From Christiangramia sp. (lineage in GTDB: Bacteria > Bacteroidota > Bacteroidia > Flavobacteriales > Flavobacteriaceae): DNA of 21,695 bases. The stretch spans positions 1-21,695 of the forward strand of contig JAGXII010000063.1 of NCBI GenBank assembly GCA_024635735.1, read 5' to 3'. The first letter of the stretch is position 1, and the number at the start of each line of letters is the position of its first letter. Of this stretch, positions 14,917 through 21,695 are shown piece after piece. The notes under the pieces were generated by a model. The model ran no database searches, was not told the DNA's origin, and worked only from the letters and a program-made list of their open reading frames with translations. Made by a program: the position numbers and the translations under genes.

Positions 14917-16410
14917 ATGTCTGTAAAATCTTTTGCTGCCAGAATTTTTGCGGCTTATATCAGAAAAAAAATCAATAAATGGGCCGCTAATCCCGAGCAG
15001 GCACAACAAAGCATTTTTGAAGAGCTTATTGAAAAAGGAAGGCAAACCAGGTTTGGAAAGGATCATAATTTTGACAAAATAAATGGCCATTCAGATTTTG
15101 TGAAAAATGTGCCGGTAAGGGACTATGAGGAACTTCGTTTTTACATTGATAAAATGGTCGATGGTGAAAGTGATGTGCTCTGGCCAGGCAAACCCCTGTA
15201 TTATGCTAAGACTTCGGGGACCACAAGTGGAGCGAAATATATTCCGCTAACAAAGGAGTCATTGCCTAAACATATTGAGGCTGCAAGAAACGCGATCCTT
15301 TGTTATATAGCCGACACGGGAAATTCAAAATTCGTTGACGGAAAAATGATATTTCTTCAGGGTAGTCCGGAAATGAGTAAAAAGAATGGCGTGAAATTGG
15401 GCAGATTATCGGGAATTGTAGCACATTATGTACCCGGCTATCTTCAGAAAAACAGAATGCCAACCTGGGAAACAAATTGCATTGAAGACTGGGAAACCAA
15501 AGTGGATGCGATCGTTGATGAAACGGTAAAGGAAGACATGTCTGTGATTAGTGGAATTCCTTCCTGGGTGCAGATGTATTTTGAAAGAATAATTGATAAA
15601 ACCGGGAAAAAGGTAGGCGAAGTCTTTCCTAATTTTGAACTTTTCATATACGGCGGCGTTAATTATGAACCTTATCGTTCAAAATTTGAGAATCTTATTG
15701 GCCGGAAAGTAGATAGCATAGAGCTTTATCCTGCTTCTGAAGGATTTTTCGCTTTTCAGGATAAACAGCAGATAAAAGGGATGTTACTTCAGCTTAATTC
15801 GGGAATGTTCTACGAATTTATCAAGGCAGATGAGTTTTACGATGAAAATCCGGAAAGACTATTATTGAAGGAGGTTGAAATTGGTGTAAATTATGTGATG
15901 ATCGTTTCCACCAATGCCGGTCTTTGGGGATATAATATAGGAGATACCATTCAGTTTACCGCTGTAAAGCCGTACAGAGTGATCGTTTCCGGAAGAATCA
16001 AGCATTATATTTCGGCTTTTGGAGAGCATGTAATAGCCAAAGAGGTAGAGGAAGCCATGCAACACGCAGTGGCCGAAACCGGTGCGGAAATAAGTGAATT
16101 TACCGTGGCTCCACAAATAAATCCTAAGGGAGAAGAGCTGCCTTATCACGAATGGTTTATAGAATTTGAGAAAGAACCGGAAGATTTGAATAAATTTGCT
16201 GAGATAATCGATAAATCTCTGCAAAAGCAGAATTCCTATTATTTCGATTTGATAGAGGGACACATCCTTCAACAACTCAAGATCACAAAAGTTCAGCGCA
16301 ATGCTTTTCAGGATTATATGAAATCCATTGGGAAACTTGGAGGCCAGAATAAACTGCCCCGACTATCTAACGACCGGGATATTGCAGATAAGCTGAACGG
16401 GATAAATTAA
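14917..16410 (+). CDS. GH3 family acyl-adenylating / acyl acid-amido synthetase-like protein
   Basis: GH3 proteins are adenylate-forming enzymes of the ANL superfamily, known in plants for conjugating acyl hormones (auxin, jasmonate) to amino acids. Bacterial members have no agreed function. The 497-residue product has all hallmarks of the fold: the ATP-binding loop YYAKTSGTTSGAKYIPLT (about 89-106), FIYGGVNYEPYR, ELYPASEGFFAFQ, and the C-terminal hinge region GDTIQFTAVKPYRVIVSGR followed by HYISAFGEHV. The N-terminal helix bundle and the variable C-terminal lid are of normal size. It is three bases after the M23 gene and nine bases before DUF6909, so it is very likely co-translated with both. 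The natural acyl substrate and acceptor cannot be read from the sequence. It has no signal peptide, so it is cytoplasmic. Confidence 0.9.
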   Translation: MSVKSFAARIFAAYIRKKINKWAANPEQAQQSIFEELIEKGRQTRFGKDHNFDKINGHSDFVKNVPVRDYEELRFYIDKMVDGESDVLWPGKPLYYAKTSGTTSGAKYIPLTKESLPKHIEAARNAILCYIADTGNSKFVDGKMIFLQGSPEMSKKNGVKLGRLSGIVAHYVPGYLQKNRMPTWETNCIEDWETKVDAIVDETVKEDMSVISGIPSWVQMYFERIIDKTGKKVGEVFPNFELFIYGGVNYEPYRSKFENLIGRKVDSIELYPASEGFFAFQDKQQIKGMLLQLNSGMFYEFIKADEFYDENPERLLLKEVEIGVNYVMIVSTNAGLWGYNIGDTIQFTAVKPYRVIVSGRIKHYISAFGEHVIAKEVEEAMQHAVAETGAEISEFTVAPQINPKGEELPYHEWFIEFEKEPEDLNKFAEIIDKSLQKQNSYYFDLIEGHILQQLKITKVQRNAFQDYMKSIGKLGGQNKLPRLSNDRDIADKLNGIN

Positions 16411-16419
16411 AAGAAAACT

Positions 16420-18108
16420 ATGTCTATATTAAAATTACAGGGACGCACCAGAGCACAGGAAAGTTCCGGTGCTATTGAGCGAATGTATATAACCATGCGT
16501 CACCTTTTTAACCGTGGATTTTATAAACCCATGGGAATTTCCGGAGAAACCCTGCGGGAGTCCCTGCTCACTTTACGACCTGAAATATATGGATCGGTAT
16601 CCGATGACAAGGCAGAGCTGGAAGGATTGTTATATGTGGTGGATCGTTTACCTAGAGGTATCGAGGAATGTCGCTATATAAACCTTACCAGTGATGAAGG
16701 TTATGGAAATTCTCATTTTAAACCCATAATTCCTCCAAAAAGAAGGCGTAATTGTTACAGGATCGATGAGGAGCAAATGAATATTGAGATTACCCGGGGA
16801 AGATCGGAAATCTATGATATTCTTACCCATCTTACTTTCCTCTTTATTGAATCTGAAAAGATCATGAAGCGTGTACTTATCGACGAGGAAGGAAACTTAA
16901 CGCGGGACTGGCAAAAGCTTGAAGCTGCTGTGACCCAAAAAGAAGAATTGAGCCAGGCCGAAAGAGAGGTTGCACTTACACATACAGCGAGTATTTTAGG
17001 AAGAACTTTTCATGAAATAAGAACGATATATTCAAAGTTTTCAACGCCGGAGAATCAGGATAGATTTCTTGGTATTATCTGGTCTTTAGGAAAAATGGCC
17101 ATTAGGGAAGCCTTTAAAAATGAAAAAAGGATTATCACCTTTAGTCCCGTTCTTAGAGAACGCCTGGGTCATCACATTCATGGTGAAATATGGGCCAATG
17201 ATATTAAGCTGAAGCTTATTGAAAACGGACTTATGGGGCGTCCAATCCATATTATAAGCGCTAATATGCATAGTGTAATGAACACTTTATACACTCCATA
17301 TGCATTGAAGGCAGAATTAAAAAAGAAGGGCGCACTGGGAATTTATGAAGAGCTGAGTGATAGCGGCAACGGGGTATTGCGTCAGAAAATCACCAAAGTA
17401 GCCCTTGATAACGGGATGATGTTTCTGGAAGATAAAAGCGGAACCAATATAGACGTGCAAATCTTTGATACCGCCGCACTGGAAGATGGATTTAAAAGCC
17501 CGGAATTTCGAAATTTAAAGACTGAAGATAAACCGGTGCTCATAGTAATGGATTATGCATTCGGAGAGCAGGCCTATGAAACCATGGATGAATTGCTTAA
17601 ACCTTTTTCAAATGAGGATAAAGAAATTAAGCTAAATGTGGAATCAATTTCCATCATGGGTAAAGCCGGAATTCTTGAAGGTGGAAAAGGCGATATTATG
17701 ATCCCCGATGCGCATTTATTTGAAGGAACAGCCGATAATTATCCTTTTGAAAATGAATTGAAAAAGTCTGATCTTGATGGCCAGGATATTCAGGTAGTAG
17801 ATGGTGCTATGATCACCGTTCTTGGAACCTCTCTTCAGAATAAGGATATTCTTAGGTTTTTCCACGATTCCACCTGGAATGTATGCGGACTCGAAATGGA
17901 AGGAGCTCATTATCACAAAGCCATTCAGGCCGCGTCGCGTTTAAGAGGAAGTATAAAGGAAAATGTGAAAGTAAGATATGCCTATTATGCTTCAGATAAT
18001 CCTTTGGAGACGGGCAGTACGCTGGCTTCCGGAGGGCTTGGAACTTCAGGGGTTAAGCCAACCTATTTGATTACCGAAAAGATTCTGGAACAGATTTTTA
18101 ATTCCTAA
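16420..18108 (+). CDS. DUF6909 family protein with a nucleoside phosphorylase-like C-terminal domain
   Basis: This is a 562-residue cytoplasmic protein that I place in the DUF6909 family of Bacteroidota, without known function. The N-terminal ~250 residues are mainly helical and carry IERMYITMRHLFNRGFY and SPVLRERLGHHIHGEIW. The C-terminal part shows an ordered set of motifs like those of the purine nucleoside phosphorylase / MTA-SAH nucleosidase superfamily. These are SIMGKAGILEGGKGDIMIPD (411-430; compare the Gly-Ala-Gly-Gly...GDIV strand), GLEMEGAHYHKAI (490-502; compare the (E/D)MEG catalytic loop) and YYASDNPLE (522-530; compare the R.ISD motif). By position, Glu494 and Asp526 correspond to the catalytic Glu and Asp of MTA/SAH nucleosidase. 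This is motif inference, not a search result. It may act on a nucleoside or nucleotide, but a catalytically altered relative is possible. It lies between GH3 and rfbC. Confidence 0.72.
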   Translation: MSILKLQGRTRAQESSGAIERMYITMRHLFNRGFYKPMGISGETLRESLLTLRPEIYGSVSDDKAELEGLLYVVDRLPRGIEECRYINLTSDEGYGNSHFKPIIPPKRRRNCYRIDEEQMNIEITRGRSEIYDILTHLTFLFIESEKIMKRVLIDEEGNLTRDWQKLEAAVTQKEELSQAEREVALTHTASILGRTFHEIRTIYSKFSTPENQDRFLGIIWSLGKMAIREAFKNEKRIITFSPVLRERLGHHIHGEIWANDIKLKLIENGLMGRPIHIISANMHSVMNTLYTPYALKAELKKKGALGIYEELSDSGNGVLRQKITKVALDNGMMFLEDKSGTNIDVQIFDTAALEDGFKSPEFRNLKTEDKPVLIVMDYAFGEQAYETMDELLKPFSNEDKEIKLNVESISIMGKAGILEGGKGDIMIPDAHLFEGTADNYPFENELKKSDLDGQDIQVVDGAMITVLGTSLQNKDILRFFHDSTWNVCGLEMEGAHYHKAIQAASRLRGSIKENVKVRYAYYASDNPLETGSTLASGGLGTSGVKPTYLITEKILEQIFNS

Positions 18109-18117
18109 ACAAACAAA

Positions 18118-18663
18118 ATGACGGTAGAAGAAACGCCACTCAAAGATTGTTTTTTAGTAAAACCCACCATTTTCAGAGATCACCGGGGAATATTTCTGGA
18201 AACTTATCACAGAAAAAAATTCGCGGAACTCACTCATATAGACGCCGAATTTGTTCAGGATAATCAGTCGGTTTCAAAATACGGGGTGTTGCGCGGGATG
18301 CATTATCAAAAAGGAGAGTATGCCCAAACAAAGCTGGTTCGTGTAATCTATGGGAAAGTCCTGGACGTGGTAGTGGACCTTAGGCCTGATTCCCCGACTT
18401 TCAAAAAGAGCTATTCTGTAATTCTGGATGATGAGAATCTATATCAGTTATATATTCCCAAAGGTTTTGCACATGGATTTCTAACACTTTCCGAAAAGTC
18501 GGTCTTTGCCTATAAATGTGATGATTATTACACTCCGGGATCGGAAGCAGGCATAATTTATAATGATCCTGATCTTAATATAGACTGGGACTTTCCTGAA
18601 AAAAACCTTATTCTTTCAGAAAAAGATAAAAGTCAGCCAACCTTTCAAGAATCATTTGAATGA
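18118..18663 (+). CDS. rfbC: dTDP-4-dehydrorhamnose 3,5-epimerase (RmlC)
   Basis: RmlC epimerises C3 and C5 of dTDP-4-keto-6-deoxyglucose, the third of four steps to dTDP-L-rhamnose, a cytoplasmic precursor of surface polysaccharide. The 181-residue cupin has the usual length. The sequence DHRGIFLETYHRKKF is followed by FVQDNQSVSKYGVLRGMHYQ, with the active-site base at His62. Lys72, Tyr132 and the acidic residue near 170 fit the family active site. YIPKGFAHGFLTLSE is also typical. It overlaps rfbD by four bases (ATGA), so translation is coupled. The earlier-pathway genes rfbA and rfbB are not present in this window. Confidence 0.96.
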   Translation: MTVEETPLKDCFLVKPTIFRDHRGIFLETYHRKKFAELTHIDAEFVQDNQSVSKYGVLRGMHYQKGEYAQTKLVRVIYGKVLDVVVDLRPDSPTFKKSYSVILDDENLYQLYIPKGFAHGFLTLSEKSVFAYKCDDYYTPGSEAGIIYNDPDLNIDWDFPEKNLILSEKDKSQPTFQESFE

Positions 18664-19511
18664 AAACTATACTGGTTACCGGTGCATCCGGACAATTAGG
18701 GCAATGCTTTCAGGAAAAGGCATTAAATTTTCCAAATTTCAACTTCATTTTTTGCTCATCCAAAGAGATGGACATTACTTCAAAATCAAGTCTAGAAGAT
18801 TTTTTCAACGAAAATAAAATCGATTATTGTATTAATTGTGCGGCCTATACGAATGTTGAACTTGCCGAAGATGAAAAGGAAAAAGCTTTTTTGATAAATG
18901 CACAGTCCGTAAAAATTCTTGCTGAAATTTGTAAAAGGAATAAGACGGTTTTAATCCATTTTTCAACCGATTATGTTTTTAATGGTGAGTCCCGTGAGCC
19001 TTATAAAGAAGATGCACAGGTTTCTCCGATCAATGTTTATGTATCTTCCAAGCTTTTAGGGGAAGAAAATATTGCCGGAGCGATGGAGCAATATTTTATT
19101 TTTAGAACCTCCTGGCTTTATTCTCAATTCGGTCATAATTTCTTTAATACCATTCGGAAAAAGATCGCGGAAAAAGCCGAATTGAATATTACAACCTCTC
19201 AGCTGGGAGCTCCTACCAATGCAAATGATCTCGCAGAATATGTCCTGAAAATTATCCAATCTGATAGTAGTTCTTATGGGATCTATCATTTTAGTAACGA
19301 AGGAGAAGCCACCTGGTATGATTTTGCAAAAGCGATCATTGATTTTTCAGAAAACACCGAAGGCGTCAAGCTGATTAAAACTGGCTTTTATAAAACAAGG
19401 GCTAAAAGGCCTGCTTACAGCGTACTTTCTAAAGAAAAGATAAACTTGAAATTTGAGTTTCAAATTTTAGAATGGAAAGAGAGCCTTCAGGGTCTCATTG
19501 CTAAAATTTGA
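18660..19511 (+). CDS. rfbD: dTDP-4-dehydrorhamnose reductase (RmlD)
   Basis: RmlD reduces dTDP-4-keto-L-rhamnose with NAD(P)H to give dTDP-L-rhamnose. The 283-residue SDR starts with the dinucleotide-binding motif VTGASGQLGQ (6-15). It shows NCAAYTNVELAE (59-70), STDYVFNGE (102-110), the catalytic Tyr127 and Lys131 (YVSSK, where most members have YGxSK) and FRTSWLYSQFGHNFF. The C-terminal sugar-binding region contains the usual GIYHFSNEGEATWYDFA and TRAKRPAYSVLS. It is co-translated with rfbC and followed after 26 bases by an SDR gene. The gene is complete and normal in length. Confidence 0.96.
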   Translation: MKTILVTGASGQLGQCFQEKALNFPNFNFIFCSSKEMDITSKSSLEDFFNENKIDYCINCAAYTNVELAEDEKEKAFLINAQSVKILAEICKRNKTVLIHFSTDYVFNGESREPYKEDAQVSPINVYVSSKLLGEENIAGAMEQYFIFRTSWLYSQFGHNFFNTIRKKIAEKAELNITTSQLGAPTNANDLAEYVLKIIQSDSSSYGIYHFSNEGEATWYDFAKAIIDFSENTEGVKLIKTGFYKTRAKRPAYSVLSKEKINLKFEFQILEWKESLQGLIAKI

Positions 19512-19537
19512 TTACATTTCTATCAATATAAACAACT

Positions 19538-20527
19538 ATGGCTAAAAGAATATTAATTACAGGGGCAGCGGGATTTTTGGGTTCGCACCTGTGTGATAGG
19601 TTCATAAAGGAGGATTTTGAAGTTATCGCCATGGACAATCTTATTACAGGCGATAAGCGAAATATTGAGCATCTTTTTAAGCATAAAAACTTTGAATTTC
19701 ATCATCACGATGTGACAAAATTTGTTCATGTGGCTGGTGAACTTGACTATATTCTTCATTTTGCTTCACCCGCCAGCCCGATAGATTATCTTAAAATTCC
19801 TATTCAGACTTTAAAAGTCGGCTCCGTTGGAACACTTCATTGTCTTGGACTTGCCAAGGAAAAGAATGCCAGAATTTTGATTGCATCAACTTCAGAAGTC
19901 TATGGAGATCCTCTGGTGCATCCTCAAAGTGAAGATTATTATGGAAATGTAAATACAATTGGTCCGCGTGGAGTTTATGATGAGGCTAAGCGTTTTCAGG
20001 AATCCCTTACGATGGCTTATCACAGGTTTCATGGGCTTGAAACCCGCATTGCCCGGATTTTCAATACTTACGGGCCACGAATGAGACTTAATGACGGTCG
20101 CGTTATTCCTGCTTTTATAGGTCAGGCGTTGCGCGGTGAAGATCTTACCGTTTTTGGAGACGGGTCTCAAACAAGGTCTTTTTGTTATGTAGATGATCAG
20201 GTGGAAGGGATTTACCGTTTGCTGTTCAGTGATTACAGCGACCCGGTAAATATTGGAAATCCGGATGAAATCACCATTCTCGATTTTGCAAAGGAAATTA
20301 TCGGACTTACCGGTACACAACAGAAAATTGTATATAAAGAACTTCCTGAAGATGATCCATTACAAAGGCAGCCTGATATTTCAAGAGCTAAGGAAATTTT
20401 GAAATGGCAGCCTGAAATTTCCAGAAGTGAAGGAATGAAGATCACTTATGATTATTTTAGGGGCCTTAGTCACGAGGAATTAGAAAAAAGAGAGCATAAA
20501 GACTTTTTTGAACACATCAGGAGATAA
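19538..20527 (+). CDS. UDP-glucuronate decarboxylase-like NAD-dependent SDR
   Basis: The best reading is UDP-glucuronate decarboxylase (UXS), which turns UDP-glucuronate into UDP-xylose using bound NAD+. The 329-residue extended SDR has ITGAAGFLGSH (7-17), FASPASPIDY, the catalytic STSEVYGDP (117-125) and the UXS-style HPQSEDYYGNVNTIGPRGVY with Tyr147 and Lys151 (YDEAK). It also has RIFNTYGPRMRLNDGRVIPA and DGSQTRSFCYVDD. The EDDPLQRQPDISRAKEILKW tail contains the Arg of the decarboxylase active site. The usual UXS membrane anchor of eukaryotes is absent, as expected in bacteria. It could instead be a related UDP-sugar epimerase, but the HPQ...GPR..YDE block favours UXS. It sits between rfbD and a glycosyltransferase, three bases from the latter. 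Confidence 0.88.
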   Translation: MAKRILITGAAGFLGSHLCDRFIKEDFEVIAMDNLITGDKRNIEHLFKHKNFEFHHHDVTKFVHVAGELDYILHFASPASPIDYLKIPIQTLKVGSVGTLHCLGLAKEKNARILIASTSEVYGDPLVHPQSEDYYGNVNTIGPRGVYDEAKRFQESLTMAYHRFHGLETRIARIFNTYGPRMRLNDGRVIPAFIGQALRGEDLTVFGDGSQTRSFCYVDDQVEGIYRLLFSDYSDPVNIGNPDEITILDFAKEIIGLTGTQQKIVYKELPEDDPLQRQPDISRAKEILKWQPEISRSEGMKITYDYFRGLSHEELEKREHKDFFEHIRR

Positions 20528-20529
20528 AA

Positions 20530-21303
20530 ATGAAAGATTACGGATTGGTATCGGTGATCATGCCTGCATATAACTGCGAGGCTTTTATCTCTGAAGCGAT
20601 CCAGTCTGTAATAAATCAAACCTATCCCAACTGGGAATTATTAATCATCGATGACGCTTCTGTAGATGCCGGGCCAGAGATTATGCAATCCTGGAGGGAT
20701 CAGGATTCAAGAATTCATTTTCTAAGGAATAAGGAGAATAAAGGAACTCATCACACCCGTAATAAAGGAATTGAAGCCTCCACAGGGAAGTTTATAGCTT
20801 TTCTGGACGCAGACGACCGCTGGAAGCACGACAAGCTTGAAAAACAGCTTAAACTGATGGATGAAGAGAATCTATCTGCATGCTTTTCCAGTTATGACCT
20901 GATTGATGAAAATGGGAACCCGGCAAATAAAAAAATTGAGGCGCTACCGGTAATGAATTACGAAAAATTACTGAAGGCGAATTACGTTGGGAATCTTACC
21001 GGGATGTTTGATGTTTCACAATTAGGAAAAATATATGCTCCGGATATCCGTAAACGTCAGGACTGGGCATTATGGCTGGAGGTAATAAAAGCAGGAGGAC
21101 CTATGATAGGCATCAAGGAATCGCTTGCTTATTACAGAATTAGAAAAGGCTCGATTTCAAATAATAAAATAGCAATGCTGAAGTATAATTTCAGTGTATA
21201 TCATAAAGTTCTTGGGTATAATTTTTTTAATAGTTGCTGGAGAATGCTGGTCTTTCTAAGAGAACAATTCTTTGTAAAATCCAGACAGGAAAAGCAACTT
21301 TAA
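20530..21303 (+). CDS. Family 2 glycosyltransferase
   Basis: This protein transfers a sugar from a nucleotide-sugar donor to a growing surface polysaccharide or lipid carrier at the inner face of the membrane. The 257-residue GT-A fold has VSVIMPAYNCEAFI (7-20) for nucleotide binding, IIDDASVDAGPE (39-50), the NKGTHHTRNKGIEAS acceptor-side strand region, and the metal-binding DAD/D motif FLDADDRW (91-98). The RQDWALWLEVIKAGG block and the SLAYYRIRKGSIS segment match the typical C-terminal half of small GT2 proteins. There is no membrane helix. Donor and acceptor are unknown; neighbours suggest rhamnose- or xylose-containing polysaccharide. It overlaps the opposing CapK-like gene by four bases and has no terminator between them. 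Confidence 0.93.
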   Translation: MKDYGLVSVIMPAYNCEAFISEAIQSVINQTYPNWELLIIDDASVDAGPEIMQSWRDQDSRIHFLRNKENKGTHHTRNKGIEASTGKFIAFLDADDRWKHDKLEKQLKLMDEENLSACFSSYDLIDENGNPANKKIEALPVMNYEKLLKANYVGNLTGMFDVSQLGKIYAPDIRKRQDWALWLEVIKAGGPMIGIKESLAYYRIRKGSISNNKIAMLKYNFSVYHKVLGYNFFNSCWRMLVFLREQFFVKSRQEKQL

Positions 21304-21695
21304 ATCATCGAAGTGAATTGTTTCAGTTTCCCGCTGGGGCTTCGTTTCAGGACTTCTTTACGTTCAAAACCAATCTTTAAATTTTTACCTACATAGGTTT
21401 CAATAGCCTTTAACACCTTTTGTTTCTGTTCCGCAGAAAGCTCTATTTCGCTTACATAATCAATTTCGAATTCGTCTTTCTTGGTTTGTACTATCACAAA
21501 TTCCTTGATGTTTCCGGTATCCTCAATAATAGTTTTAGTGACATAATAAAAAGTAAGACCGGGGACAACTTTGCCATCTGGTAAGCGGGCAATATCGTTG
21601 GTGCGACCAATAAGTTTATCCAGAATTGGCTTTTTCAAAGCGCTTTTTTCAGATAGCATGCCTATATCGCCAATATCATAACGAATCATGGGATG
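21300..21695 (-). CDS. CapK/PaaK-like adenylate-forming enzyme, C-terminal part (cut by window edge)
   Basis: The minus-strand frame is open to the window edge, so 132 residues of the C-terminus are visible and the N-terminal ATP-binding domain lies outside. It reads HPMIRYDIGDIG at the edge, the ANL-superfamily R-Y-x-x-G-D motif, then KLIGRTNDIARLPDGK (the GRxxD hinge with flexible loop) and ends with a small domain carrying RSPSGKLKQF. The Lys there is at the position of the catalytic lid lysine. Such coenzyme F390 synthetase/PaaK/CapK proteins activate acyl groups. Next to polysaccharide genes they are often annotated CapK, a proposed modifier of capsular sugars. The substrate is unknown. 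A Met at 21689 is internal, not a start. Confidence 0.85.
   Translation of the reverse strand, partial: HPMIRYDIGDIGMLSEKSALKKPILDKLIGRTNDIARLPDGKVVPGLTFYYVTKTIIEDTGNIKEFVIVQTKKDEFEIDYVSEIELSAEQKQKVLKAIETYVGKNLKIGFERKEVLKRSPSGKLKQFTSMI

Noticed and set aside
1..21695. Search by eye for CRISPR arrays, insertion sequences, integrases, toxin-antitoxin pairs and tRNA/rRNA genes
   Set aside because: No direct-repeat array, transposase motif, terminal inverted repeats or cloverleaf sequence was seen; the window is a conserved chromosomal backbone.

Overview
The window looks like a chromosomal segment of a marine-type member of the Flavobacteriaceae (Bacteroidota), close to the Gramella/Christiangramia, Salegentibacter and Zunongwangia group. 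The evidence is the low G+C, AT-rich spacers, promoter boxes of the Bacteroidota form TAnnTTTG, and families largely confined to this phylum (DUF4175, DUF4837, DUF6909, the lipoprotein form of OmpH). The genus is inferred from gene content; no search was run. There is no phage, insertion sequence, CRISPR array, tRNA or rRNA. Almost every base belongs to a conserved chromosomal gene.

Layout. (1) 1-736, minus: the N-terminal half of gltX, cut by the window edge. (2) 855-7313, plus: a tight run of a giant DUF4175 membrane/coiled-coil protein, ybeY (rRNA maturation), mnmG (tRNA wobble modification) and a SAM methyltransferase. Two perfect 16-bp parS palindromes (TGTTCCACGTGGAACA) flank mnmG, one forming the last codons of ybeY and the other in the mnmG/methyltransferase spacer. 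(3) 7514-8149, plus: an OmpH/Skp-like lipoprotein gene with its own promoter and a terminator shared with the opposing genes. (4) 8168-9719, minus: holB (DNA polymerase III delta') followed by a DoxX-like membrane protein. (5) 9788-13616, plus: pgk, a LysM lytic transglycosylase and a DUF4837 lipoprotein, ending at a bidirectional terminator. (6) 13674-13886, minus: tatA. (7) 14044-21303, plus: seven closely packed genes, namely an M23 endopeptidase, a GH3-type acyl-adenylating enzyme, DUF6909, rfbC, rfbD, a UDP-glucuronate decarboxylase-like SDR and a family 2 glycosyltransferase. (8) 21300-21695, minus: the C-terminal end of a CapK/PaaK-type adenylate-forming enzyme, overlapping the glycosyltransferase tail to tail.

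How they fit together. Most genes are translation/tRNA/rRNA housekeeping (gltX, ybeY, mnmG), replication (holB), glycolysis (pgk) or envelope work (OmpH, lytic transglycosylase, TatA, M23 peptidase). The right end turns into surface-polysaccharide synthesis: late dTDP-rhamnose steps, UDP-xylose formation, a glycosyltransferase and a CapK-like ligase, probably the left edge of a larger polysaccharide locus.

The most informative non-coding signal is the parS pair. It suggests that this segment lies in the ParB-bound, origin-proximal domain of the chromosome. A third site one mismatch from consensus lies in the lytic transglycosylase gene. The least understood proteins are DUF4175 and the GH3-DUF6909 pair. 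By motif, DUF6909 ends in a purine nucleoside phosphorylase/nucleosidase-like domain. I found no clear evidence of a wholly new defence or mobile system.
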